DNA of 64,000 nucleotides from Leptolyngbya sp. FACHB-60 (GTDB taxonomy: Bacteria; Cyanobacteriota; Cyanobacteriia; Phormidesmidales; Phormidesmidaceae). The stretch is from assembly GCF_014695775.1 (NCBI RefSeq), contig NZ_JACJOX010000049.1:124001-188000 (forward strand). Reading direction: 5' to 3'. Position 1 is the stretch's first letter; each line of letters starts with the position of its first letter. Positions 1 through 7,524 of the stretch are shown here, one piece after another. Made by a program: the position numbers and the translations under genes. The notes under the pieces were generated by a model. The model was not told the origin of the DNA. It saw only the letters and a program-made list of their open reading frames with translations, and made no database searches.

Positions 1-803
1 AAAATGCCCTTTTGCGACTCGCGCTCGACGTGGATAGTTGCGAGAATGCGGGTGATGTTGGTGTCTTCTTCGACCCGATCAACGGCGATCGCCACCGAGT
101 GCGGCACCTCTTCCCGCGTGTTCAGCAAAATCTGCTCGCGAATCAGCTCGCCCATAATGAATCGCTCGGGCTGGTCGGTGACCAGATTGGGCGGGTAGTA
201 GTAGGGGCCGAGATCAAGCTGGTTGATTAGCGTGGCCAGCAGGGTGTCAAGACTGGTTTCGTGCAGGGCCGAAAATTTGACCAGCGGCCAGCCGTGGGCG
301 TCAGCCATCCGCTGGTAGCTAGCGTCGAGGGGGGCGATCGCCTCCATCTCCTCCGGCTGTTGGTCAACTTTGTTCATGCCTAAAATTACCGGACCGCTGG
401 TGTGAGCCAGCAGTTCGGCCACAAACTGGTCGCCTCGCCCCGCGTCTACGCTGCCGTCGACCACAAACAGGGTGGTGTCCACCGAGTCGATGGCCATGCG
501 GGCGTTTTTCACCAAAATTTTGCCCAGTTCATGGTGGGGCTTGTGAATGCCGGGGGTATCGACAAAAATAATCTGGGCCTGGTCGTTGGAGAGGATTCCC
601 CGCAAGCGGTTGCGGGTGGTTTGGGCGGTGGGGGAGGTAATGGCTACTTTTTGCCCCACCAGAGCATTCATCAAAGTCGATTTGCCCACGTTGGGGCGGC
701 CCACAATGCCCACAAATCCAGACTTAAACCCCTCCGGCGGGGTGGGGATAGCGCTGTAGCCGATCGGGTCAAAGGTGTCGACCATGCTAATAGCCTGTGA
801 CAT
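1..803 (-). CDS. era: GTPase Era, 3' end cut by the window
   Basis: Ribosome-associated GTPase that acts in 16S rRNA processing and 30S assembly. About 267 codons are visible. The G1 motif GRPNVGKST lies at about residues 35-43, the G2 region TTRNR follows near residue 62, then VDTPG (G3) and MNKVD (G4). The end of the KH RNA-binding domain lies outside the window. I chose the ATG at 803 because it precedes a short N-terminal extension and the whole G domain. It overlaps the 3' end of the upstream yjbQ-like gene by 17 bp, so the two are probably translated from one transcript. Family assignment is firm. Confidence 0.97.
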   Translation of the reverse strand, partial: MSQAISMVDTFDPIGYSAIPTPPEGFKSGFVGIVGRPNVGKSTLMNALVGQKVAITSPTAQTTRNRLRGILSNDQAQIIFVDTPGIHKPHHELGKILVKNARMAIDSVDTTLFVVDGSVDAGRGDQFVAELLAHTSGPVILGMNKVDQQPEEMEAIAPLDASYQRMADAHGWPLVKFSALHETSLDTLLATLINQLDLGPYYYPPNLVTDQPERFIMGELIREQILLNTREEVPHSVAIAVDRVEEDTNITRILATIHVERESQKGI

Positions 804-1224
804 GGACGATAACTTCGCGGTTTGATCCCCGCGCCCGGTGTTCCCACAGGTAAATTCCCTGCCAGGTGCCCAGGCCGAGCCGCCCCTGCACGACCGGAAT
901 GGTTTCGCTAGTGTGAGTTAGCACCGTACGAATGTGGGCCGGCATGTCGTCGGGCCCTTCGGTGCTGTGGATGTAGTGGTTGCCCTCAGGCACCAGCTTG
1001 GCTAAGAAATTCTCCAAATCTACCAGCACGTCGGGGTCGGCGTTTTCTTGAATGATCAAGCTGGCAGAGGTGTGGCGCAAAAACACCGTACACAGCCCGG
1101 TCTCGACCCCCGATGCCCGCACTACCTGCTCGACTTCAGCCGTAAACCGCTGGAGAGATTTGCCCTGCGATCGCAGGGTCAGCACCTGCTGGTGGTGGTG
1201 AGTGGTGGCGGTAGAGGGTGTCAT
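787..1224 (-). CDS. YjbQ family protein (UPF0047, secondary thiamine-phosphate synthase type)
   Basis: A 145-residue single-domain protein of the YjbQ/UPF0047 family. Some members have weak thiamine-phosphate synthase activity, but the main role is unsettled. The family's conserved stretches are visible: HTSASLIIQEN, a middle GNHYIHSTEGPDD segment with histidines, and the C-terminal GTWQGIYLWEHR. Length is normal for the family. The ATG at 1224 is preferred; an in-frame GTG at 1236 would add four residues, and neither has a clear Shine-Dalgarno. The stop lies inside the start of era, suggesting a bicistronic unit. Confidence 0.9.
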   Translation of the reverse strand: MTPSTATTHHHQQVLTLRSQGKSLQRFTAEVEQVVRASGVETGLCTVFLRHTSASLIIQENADPDVLVDLENFLAKLVPEGNHYIHSTEGPDDMPAHIRTVLTHTSETIPVVQGRLGLGTWQGIYLWEHRARGSNREVIVHVTGY

Positions 1225-1319
1225 TGGGCAAATCACTAGAATAGACCGTTCTCTATTCTGTCAGACTTAACCACCCTCGGGAAACTTTGTTCTTCCGCCC
1301 TGGGGCTCTCCAGCCGAGA

Positions 1320-1643
1320 TCACTCCACACAGAGGGGCACGAGGCGGCCCTGGGCGGTCAGCCCCAGCCGCATGGGCTGGTTGGCGAGAATGGGATTGCC
1401 GGTCAGGGCACACACCTGCTCGCGCTCAGCCACTGCTCCAAAGCTGGCGCAAATGTCCTCAGGCTGTACCTGGGTCGTACATTCGCTCGGCCCTTGCTCC
1501 ACGTACTGCCAAAGAATGTCACGAATCAACGCCTGATACCCCCGGTTACCGGCCAGGGCTTTGAGTTTTTCCTTCAGCGATCGCTCTAGGCGAATGCTGG
1601 TAACTTCCATATCAGTGGTCGATACGCGAGTTAGGGTTGGCAT
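1320..1643 (-). CDS. Small protein with ribbon-helix-helix-like N-terminal part
   Basis: About 107 residues. From the second methionine it reads MEVTSIRLERSLKEKLKALA, which has the beta-strand then helix pattern of a CopG/Arc-type DNA-binding fold, followed by a second helix (GYQALIRDILWQYVEQ). The C-terminal half has a pattern of cysteines and hydrophobic residues that I do not recognise. The start at 1643 is chosen because GGAGGT lies about 10 bases upstream; ATGs at 1670 and 1610 are alternatives. A role as a transcription factor or antitoxin-like regulator is an inference from the fold alone; no toxin gene is adjacent. Confidence 0.65.
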   Translation of the reverse strand: MPTLTRVSTTDMEVTSIRLERSLKEKLKALAGNRGYQALIRDILWQYVEQGPSECTTQVQPEDICASFGAVAEREQVCALTGNPILANQPMRLGLTAQGRLVPLCVE

Positions 1644-1670
1644 TAGCGGGCACACCTCCAAAGGGAACAT

Positions 1671-2504
1671 AAAAGACTTTTTCTGGAACGCGTCACAACT
1701 CAGCTGTGGTTATCACTAATGAGTTGTCTCTAACTAACAGTTTAGACAGACTAGACACGTTTGTATTACACGTGTAGTATTAACGTTATTCGAGCGTATC
1801 CGTCAAGTCTCCTCGCTTAGCGAGCGGTCTTGAGCTAACGGATGCCCTCATGCCTTCCTGAGCCTTGCTGTTTTACGCTTGAGGAACTCCGCCATGGTAC
1901 GGATCTTGTCTACTGGCACCGCAATGAATATCGCCATCACCACGGGCGACGCTGGCCAGCTGGGCATCGTGGCGGGATTTGATGGGTATCTTAGTGGCCT
2001 GATTAGCCGACTGCGCCCTATGCGTGGGTTAGCCCTAGGCGATTCTGATAGGAGTGATCTGTTTAAAGGAGATGCCCTAGGGGGCGATCGCCTTTGGGGA
2101 GTTCGCTTTCTCTGGTGCAGGCTATCCCTGGTGCTTATGGGGTGCCTCGCTAAGGGCGATCGCATGGGTTGGCCCTCTCCCCACTATTTCTCTCAGCATT
2201 CTGTGTTTCAGCATTAACCCGACCCCCGATCTGGCTTCGCGCCTAGGAATGGCTGTGCTCAGCTAATTCCGTTTCGATCGGGCTCCAAGTTTGGGTTTGC
2301 AGCAGTATTGCCGCCGTTGGCCTTTCAGAAAGCCAGGGGTTCGCATCGGTATTCACCCACGGTTCGGCCGCTCAAGGTCACCTGTGGTGCTCGTGATCCA
2401 CCATGCGTCACCTTGGCTAGGCCACCGTTTTAGGGCCGCTGCGGCCTCGACACAACAAACTTAAGCAACGAAACTAGTTCACAAGTATTAAGGCATGAGG
2501 GATC
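1671..2504. other. Long intergenic region between divergent genes, no gene supported
   Basis: Over 800 bases separate the minus-strand RHH-like gene from the plus-strand Alr0857-like gene. It contains HIP1 octamers near 2082 and 2157, a small perfect hairpin at 1812-1824 (CTCGCTTAGCGAG) and another at 2434-2446 (GGCCGCTGCGGCC). Open frames on both strands (1848-2165 minus, 1879-2217 plus) are arginine/serine-rich or otherwise protein-unlike and are not called. A structured RNA or decayed gene is possible, but I see no known RNA signature. Confidence 0.5.
1755..1775. promoter_or_regulatory. Candidate operator: two ACACGT elements upstream of the RHH-like gene
   Basis: ACACGT at 1755-1760 is followed by the perfect palindrome ACACGTGT at 1768-1775, so like elements start 13 bases apart. 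Ribbon-helix-helix proteins commonly bind repeated short palindromes near their own promoter. The site lies about 110 bases upstream of the chosen start at 1643. Autoregulation is inference only. Confidence 0.25.
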
Positions 2505-2891
2505 ATGTTGAAGCTAACTTATTCCGATGCAGATTTATTGATTGAGCATCTAGACCTCACCGTCGAAGCGATGGTGACCCAGCGCAGCCTGGTGGCTCTG
2601 CGGGCCGGACAGCCTCTAGTGGTGCAGCCGGGCTATGGGGCCTTTGCTCTACCTGCCGACCTGCCGGGAATTGCTGCACTTAAAGCTGGATGTCAGGGGG
2701 CGATCGACATCGCTCCCTGCGACATTAACTGGCTTGAAGTCACCCTGCGGGGCACCTGGCTGGCCGACAATGCCGCCAGCGCCGAAGGTATTTTGGTGGC
2801 CGAGCTTGGCCTCCAACTAGAGTCTCAGCTTGTAGCCCTGTGGCAGCGCAGCCTGAGCTGGGTGGCGGCCCCCTGCTCTCAGGGGCGCTAA
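2505..2891 (+). CDS. Alr0857 family protein
   Basis: A 128-residue soluble protein starting MLKLTYSDADLLIEHLD. It resembles the cyanobacterial Alr0857 family of unknown function, as I recall its conserved MLKLTY start, the ADLPG motif and the EVTLRGTWLA segment. There is no signal peptide or membrane helix. It ends about 125 bases before trxA on the same strand, and similar genes may be co-transcribed with thioredoxin. I cannot assign a biochemical role. Confidence 0.75.
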   Translation: MLKLTYSDADLLIEHLDLTVEAMVTQRSLVALRAGQPLVVQPGYGAFALPADLPGIAALKAGCQGAIDIAPCDINWLEVTLRGTWLADNAASAEGILVAELGLQLESQLVALWQRSLSWVAAPCSQGR

Positions 2892-3016
2892 AGCCGGGTA
2901 GTTATGACCCCATCGCCCGGGCTTTGCAGTACCGTAGAAAACAAGGGCTGGATAGTTTTTTGCACCCAAAAAATTCCAACGCAGACCCAAAACGACGCAG
3001 AGAAGGAGAGATTGAA

Positions 3017-3367
3017 ATGGCTGACGATGCAACCTACCTCACCCTGACCGCCGACAACTTTGAAGCCGAGGTGATGCAAAGCGATATGCCGGTGCTGGTT
3101 GACTTTTGGGCTGCCTGGTGTGGCCCCTGCCGCATTATGAATCCGATTGTGGAAGAGCTGGCCGAAACCTTTGCCGGTCGAGCCAAGGTCGCCAAGCTCA
3201 ACGTTGATGAAGAAGATGCCCTGGCCCTTCAATACCATGTGATGGCCATCCCCACCCTGATCTTTTTCCAGAATGGGGAGCGGGTTGACACCGTTGAAGG
3301 AGTCATCTCAAAGGATGACCTGGTGGCGAGACTAGAGGCGTTAGTAACAGCCGGCTCGGCAGTGTAG
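3017..3367 (+). CDS. trxA: Thioredoxin
   Basis: A 116-residue thioredoxin. It reduces protein disulfides in the cytosol, normally fed by thioredoxin reductase. The active site FWAAWCGPC is at about residues 27-35, and the cis-proline motif AIPTLIFF follows near residue 76. The frame is open further upstream, but the ATG at 3017 is clearly the start: AAGGAGAG at 3003-3010 is a good ribosome binding site, and the protein then has normal length. It is convergent with the next gene, with only 6 bases between the stops. Confidence 0.95.
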   Translation: MADDATYLTLTADNFEAEVMQSDMPVLVDFWAAWCGPCRIMNPIVEELAETFAGRAKVAKLNVDEEDALALQYHVMAIPTLIFFQNGERVDTVEGVISKDDLVARLEALVTAGSAV

Positions 3368-3373
3368 ACGGCT

Positions 3374-4096
3374 TTAGTTTTGGGTGGCCCCGCGCAGCAC
3401 GGCCTCGCCGTTAACAAATTCTAGGCCGTCGAGGGTGAGCCCGGCTTGGGGTAGGGCAAGGTTAATGCGCTCGGTGATTTGAGCCGGGTCAAGGCCGGTA
3501 AGGCGGGCTACATCCTCCGCCGACAGATTGACTCGGCCAATTTGAATGCGGGTGTCGTTGCCCAGCACTAGACGGCCGTTATCTACGCGAGGGCTGCCTT
3601 CAATGCCGATGTAGAGAGGGCGATCGCCCAGCATGGGCACGCTACTCAGGGCTGTATTCAACGCCTGCTGAGCCTGGGGCGGCAGCGATTCGGTAGGCAG
3701 ATCGGCGGGGTTGACGACAATGCCGCCGGCTACGCGATCGCCGCGAATCGTGGCGTTTAGACTGTCCGTCACGGGCAAAAAATTTGCCACCTGGGGGGTC
3801 TGGGCTATGCCTTCGGCCAGCAGCTGGGTCAGCTCAGATTCCGTGAGGGAAATTTCAATTCGGTTATTGTCGCCGTAGCGCACTCCCTGGCCGCTGGCCA
3901 GCTTGCTCTCCAGCAGGTTGCCGCTGCCGGTATTGACATCGGCCATGGCCGTATCGGTACCGCTGGTGCTGTACCAGGTCGGCAGCGCCGTGGCCCGGTT
4001 CCAGTAAAAAGCGGTGGCAGCGGCGGCCCCTGCCGAAAGCCCGATCAATAGTGATAGCGCTAGTACAACAGCCTGCTTTGTCCGCATGTCTGACAA
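3374..4096 (-). CDS. Membrane-anchored protein of unknown function
   Basis: 240 residues with one N-terminal hydrophobic helix (about residues 8-28, rich in Leu/Ala/Gly) and then a soluble part of about 200 residues predicted to lie outside the cytosol. The soluble part has alternating strands such as VRYGDNNRIEISLTESEL and GRLVLGNDTRIQIGRVNL and a C-terminal GLTLDGLEFVNGEAVLRG, reminiscent of a lipid-binding or beta-rich fold. I do not recognise the family. The start may be ATG 4096 or 4087. It is divergent from the lipoprotein gene at 4237, with which it must share the promoter region. Confidence 0.75.
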   Translation of the reverse strand: MSDMRTKQAVVLALSLLIGLSAGAAAATAFYWNRATALPTWYSTSGTDTAMADVNTGSGNLLESKLASGQGVRYGDNNRIEISLTESELTQLLAEGIAQTPQVANFLPVTDSLNATIRGDRVAGGIVVNPADLPTESLPPQAQQALNTALSSVPMLGDRPLYIGIEGSPRVDNGRLVLGNDTRIQIGRVNLSAEDVARLTGLDPAQITERINLALPQAGLTLDGLEFVNGEAVLRGATQN

Positions 4097-4236
4097 CCCT
4101 CCCCCGGACGTTTAACAGATATCATCGAGCCAGTCTAGCTCAGCTCTCCTACGCTAGCAAAAAGCTGTGTGGCGATTGCTGTAAAGACCCTAAAGTGGCC
4201 TATGGTATTGGTTGTAAAGATGTAGAGAATAGCAGC

Positions 4237-6084
4237 ATGGGCACGACACAAGGGTTCATCCGCAAGGTCATGGGACTAGGACGGCGGGTTGTAGCCCTCT
4301 GTGCGATCGCGCTGATCTTTATGGCCGGCTGCGCCAAACCTGTGGAGCCGACCGAACTGCTGTCAGAGCCTACTCCCCAGTTCAACCGTCTCACCGGGCA
4401 GATTGCTGAGGTGTCCCCCCCCGAAACCCTAGAGACTCTCAAGCAAATTATCGATGCCTACACGCCCCAGGTGCGCATTCTCAGCCCCCGCCCCGGCGAA
4501 GTGCTAGACGACACCAGCGTCTCGGTGCGATTCCAGGTGCGCGGTCTGCCGCTATTTAAAGATGATGCCTACGAACTCGGTCCCCACCTGCATCTATTCC
4601 TAGACAACGAACCCTACACAGCGGTCTACGACCTGTCAGAACCCATTACCTTTGACGGGCTTTCCCCCGGTACCCACACCCTGCGCGTGTTTGCCTCACG
4701 CCCCTGGCACGAAAGCTTCAAAAACCAGGGCGCCTTTGACCAGCGCACGTTTCACATCGTGGCCTCCACGCCCCAAAACGAACTCAACGCCAAGGCTCCC
4801 CTGCTCACCTACAGTCGTCCCCAGGCGACCTACGGGGCCGAGCCGATCATGCTCGACTTTTATCTCACCAATGCGCCCCTGCACATGAGTGCCCAAGCCG
4901 AGGCCAACGACGACCTGCACGACTGGCGCATTCGCTGCACCGTCAACGACCAAAGCTTTGTGTTTGACCAGTGGCAGCCTATCTGGCTGAAGGGCTTTAA
5001 GCCGGGTCGCAACTGGGTGCAGCTCGAACTCATTGACGAAAGCGGCAACCCCATCGACAACCGCTTTAACAACACTGTGCGCATCATCGACTATCAGCCC
5101 GGTGGCAGCGATACCCTCTCTCGCCTAGTGCGCGGTGAGCTGGGCCTAAACGACGTAGCGGGTATCATTGACCCAACTTACATACCCCCGGCCCCTGAGC
5201 CGACAGCCGAGACCCCAGAACTAGAACCTCAACCTCCCGCCGCTGACGTAGAAACGCCAGAGCAGAATGCTCCTGAGCCTGAGATTACTCAACCAGACGC
5301 TGCCCCAGAGCCATCCCAGCCCGAAACTACCCAGGAGCAACCCGAAATTGCTCCAGATGCCCAAGACATTTCCCCGGCTGAGCCCGAAGACGAGACCCCA
5401 CCCACTCCATTTCTTTTGCCAGAGAAATCAATAGAGTCGGAGGCGGCTAAAGAGGATCAAGTCATGCCGGAAGACAATGGTGCTGGGGAAGATGCCGAAG
5501 AGGACGCCCTTAATCCCGATCGCCCTGCTGTGGAAGCTCCTGCTGCGATCGCACCTGAGTCAAAGGATGCCATGGAGGATATGGTGCCACTGGCAGATCC
5601 GGAGATTCCCCCTGTGTTGTCTCCTCCTCAAGCGGAGCCCGAGCCTATACCCGTGCGCCCGACCCTCCCTGCCACCCCAGAAGCTACTCCAGAACCTAGT
5701 TCTAAAGGGTTACTCAATCGTTTTAAGCAGTGGCGCAACCCGGTCAATCCGTCTCCCGCGCCCGCGCCCACTATCCCAAATACCATCCCAGAAGATACCT
5801 TTGGTGACCTGCCCCAGGTCACGCCTGTCCCAGATGCGTTGTCTAACCCAGAGGCTGATGTAGCGCCTGAGCTACCTAAGGTACAACCCAAGTTGGTCGA
5901 GCCCTATACTGATCCTTCTTTAGGTGAGGAACAAACGGAGCCCAGCTTGCCCAGCACCGAAAAAGCCCCTGAGGCAGATTCCCCAGAGGCCGAAACCGAC
6001 GAGCCTGTGGAGTTGCCCCGCAGTGAGCAGCCTAATATTGCGCCGCGATCGCCCCTCGCTCCAGAAGCTCGTCCATTTATTTAG
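4237..6084 (+). CDS. Proline/glutamate-rich lipoprotein of unknown function
   Basis: 615 residues. The N-terminus has a basic stretch, a hydrophobic core and the lipobox FMAGC near residue 30, so lipidation and export are expected. Residues about 70-310 form a folded domain that I read as repeated Ig-like or FixG-like beta modules (for example SVSVRFQVRGLPLFKDDAYELG, and HLFLDNEPYTAVYDLSEPI). The second half is low complexity, dominated by Pro, Glu and Ala, and looks disordered. The open frame extends to 4051, but the lipoprotein signal fixes the start at 4237 or, less likely, 4270. A cell-envelope role is inferred. Confidence 0.8.
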   Translation: MGTTQGFIRKVMGLGRRVVALCAIALIFMAGCAKPVEPTELLSEPTPQFNRLTGQIAEVSPPETLETLKQIIDAYTPQVRILSPRPGEVLDDTSVSVRFQVRGLPLFKDDAYELGPHLHLFLDNEPYTAVYDLSEPITFDGLSPGTHTLRVFASRPWHESFKNQGAFDQRTFHIVASTPQNELNAKAPLLTYSRPQATYGAEPIMLDFYLTNAPLHMSAQAEANDDLHDWRIRCTVNDQSFVFDQWQPIWLKGFKPGRNWVQLELIDESGNPIDNRFNNTVRIIDYQPGGSDTLSRLVRGELGLNDVAGIIDPTYIPPAPEPTAETPELEPQPPAADVETPEQNAPEPEITQPDAAPEPSQPETTQEQPEIAPDAQDISPAEPEDETPPTPFLLPEKSIESEAAKEDQVMPEDNGAGEDAEEDALNPDRPAVEAPAAIAPESKDAMEDMVPLADPEIPPVLSPPQAEPEPIPVRPTLPATPEATPEPSSKGLLNRFKQWRNPVNPSPAPAPTIPNTIPEDTFGDLPQVTPVPDALSNPEADVAPELPKVQPKLVEPYTDPSLGEEQTEPSLPSTEKAPEADSPEAETDEPVELPRSEQPNIAPRSPLAPEARPFI

Positions 6085-6088
6085 ATGG

Positions 6089-6442
6089 CTAATTTATCAA
6101 TCGCAGCGTCAAGGGATAGCGATAGGCCATCCCTTCGTTAGCCTTAACTGCCGCTAGAATGACCAAAACCAACCAAGCGATGCCCAAAACAATCATTAGA
6201 GGAATCCCAATCAGCACGAGAAATAGTACCCCTGCAACCACCATATAGATAGTCATAGAGATATTGAAGTTCAGCGCTTCCTTGGCCTGATCATTGACGA
6301 AAGACATTTCGTCGCGCTTGACCAGCCAGATGACGAGAGGCCCAATAATGTTGCCAAAGGGAATAACAAAGCCAGACAAAGCGCTAAGGTGAGCAAGCAT
6401 AGCCCACATGCGCGATTCTGGGTTTGAGTCGAGCTGGTTCAT
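6089..6442 (-). CDS. DUF4870 domain membrane protein
   Basis: 117 residues. The sequence MWAMLAHLSALSGFVIPFGN followed by IGPLVIWLVKRDE and FVNDQAKEALNFNIS is the typical DUF4870 pattern. It contains about three membrane helices (residues 15-40, 58-80, 80-100). The family's function is unknown; members are small Tic20-like integral membrane proteins. Its stop lies 4 bases from the convergent lipoprotein stop. Confidence 0.9.
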   Translation of the reverse strand: MNQLDSNPESRMWAMLAHLSALSGFVIPFGNIIGPLVIWLVKRDEMSFVNDQAKEALNFNISMTIYMVVAGVLFLVLIGIPLMIVLGIAWLVLVILAAVKANEGMAYRYPLTLRLIN

Positions 6443-6482
6443 GGTAGTGGCAGAATGGGATAATCTGCCGCCAAGCTAACTC

Positions 6483-6512
6483 AAAAAGCAGGATAGACGC
6501 CCTATCCTGCTT
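6483..6512 (-). terminator. Rho-independent terminator of rpmF
   Basis: AAGCAGGATAG (6486-6496) pairs with CTATCCTGCTT (6502-6512) around a 5-base loop. Read on the minus strand the stem is followed by TTTTT. It lies about 75 bases after the rpmF stop. Confidence 0.85.
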
Positions 6513-6586
6513 ACAAAATGTAGTATTCAGTTGCTGAATACAGACGAGGCAAAGCGGCTAGGGCCAATGAACACCGCCCCAGCACT

Positions 6587-6763
6587 TTACTCTTCGTCGT
6601 CGGCCTCATCATCGGTGGGATATATAAAGCTAGTAGACCGCCCGGTGAGCACAGACTTACCCAGGGACATCGCTTTCTTAGCCTGAAGCGCTGCAGTGCG
6701 CTTCCAGGTGGCGCGACGCTGGTCACGCTTTTGTTTGGAGGTTTTCTTCTTGGGAACCGCCAT
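6587..6763 (-). CDS. rpmF: 50S ribosomal protein L32
   Basis: 58 residues starting MAVPKKKTSKQKRDQRRATW, the classical L32 N-terminus, with the basic KRTAALQAKKAMSLGKSVLTG middle and an acidic tail DDEADDEE. The zinc-binding CXXC pairs found in some L32 proteins are absent, so this is the cysteine-free (C-) type usual in cyanobacteria. It is monocistronic by appearance, with its own terminator at 6483-6512. Confidence 0.96.
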   Translation of the reverse strand: MAVPKKKTSKQKRDQRRATWKRTAALQAKKAMSLGKSVLTGRSTSFIYPTDDEADDEE

Positions 6764-6878
6764 GACAGCAATACTTTAAGACTTCACAACCTTTCAAGCA
6801 TAGGGCAAGAGTGCCACTCTACGCAATTTTATTTTGTCAGCTTGGCGCTACTGCATGCCCGAAATGGTGTTACCCAAT

Positions 6879-7331
6879 CTAGGGGGCAGCTGACTCAGCA
6901 TTGTAGACTAAGGCTCTAGCCGCTTCAAAGTAGTTGGCCCACTGGGGTACATCGGGCTGGAGCCGCCACTCGCTGCGACTCACTGGCACCGTGAGAATGG
7001 GGACAGTGATACCCTGGTTGTCGCCAATGACGGTGACGATAACGTCGGTCATCAGCACATCGGCGTCGAAGCTGCGCTGAATGGCGGCTCGGGCAATGAT
7101 TTCTGAGCGTTGCACCAGGGTCTCAAAGCTTTCGCCCTGTTCCCGCACCAGATAAAGGTTGACTCGCGAAGTGTAGGCCTGGGCCACGGGCGGAGTGACG
7201 AGGGACGGCAGGGTCACACCCCCAAAGCCCACCAGCGCGGCCAGGGCGAGGCGTGCCCAAAGCGATGCAGTATAGGGCTGCCCCTGGTAATTAGGCCCAT
7301 TGCGCCGGGTTAAACGAGACATCAATTTCAT
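6879..7331 (-). CDS. Secreted or periplasmic protein of unknown function
   Basis: 150 residues. After a basic start there is a hydrophobic segment ARLALAALVGFGGVTLPSL and a plausible signal-peptidase site after VAQA, leaving a mature part of about 95 residues (YTSRVNLYLVREQGESFETL and onward). The mature part alternates strands and helices and ends with WANYFEAARALVYNAE. The sequence looks like a conserved cyanobacterial protein but I cannot name it. It is transcribed away from the orthocaspase gene. Confidence 0.75.
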   Translation of the reverse strand: MKLMSRLTRRNGPNYQGQPYTASLWARLALAALVGFGGVTLPSLVTPPVAQAYTSRVNLYLVREQGESFETLVQRSEIIARAAIQRSFDADVLMTDVIVTVIGDNQGITVPILTVPVSRSEWRLQPDVPQWANYFEAARALVYNAESAAP

Positions 7332-7524
7332 GGCCTACTGCTCCACACATCCTTGCAGGATGCCCAAAAAGTGCTTTAACTCTAGCCATAGAGCCGCCAA
7401 TCGTCAATTAAGAATTGTCGCCGTCGAGGTTGCCGGTCTGAGCTTCCGTTTGGCCACGCAGGCGCTACTATGGCAGGGGAATTTTTATCCCTCAATTCTA
7501 CCGTACGAGAGGCATTCAAAAGGC

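Noticed and set aside
402..800. 132-residue plus-strand frame
   Set aside because: Antisense to era, which has all GTPase motifs on the minus strand.
1848..2217. Opposed frames of 105 and 112 residues in the long intergenic region
   Set aside because: Arg/Ser/Pro-rich or patternless, no ribosome binding site, overlap each other.
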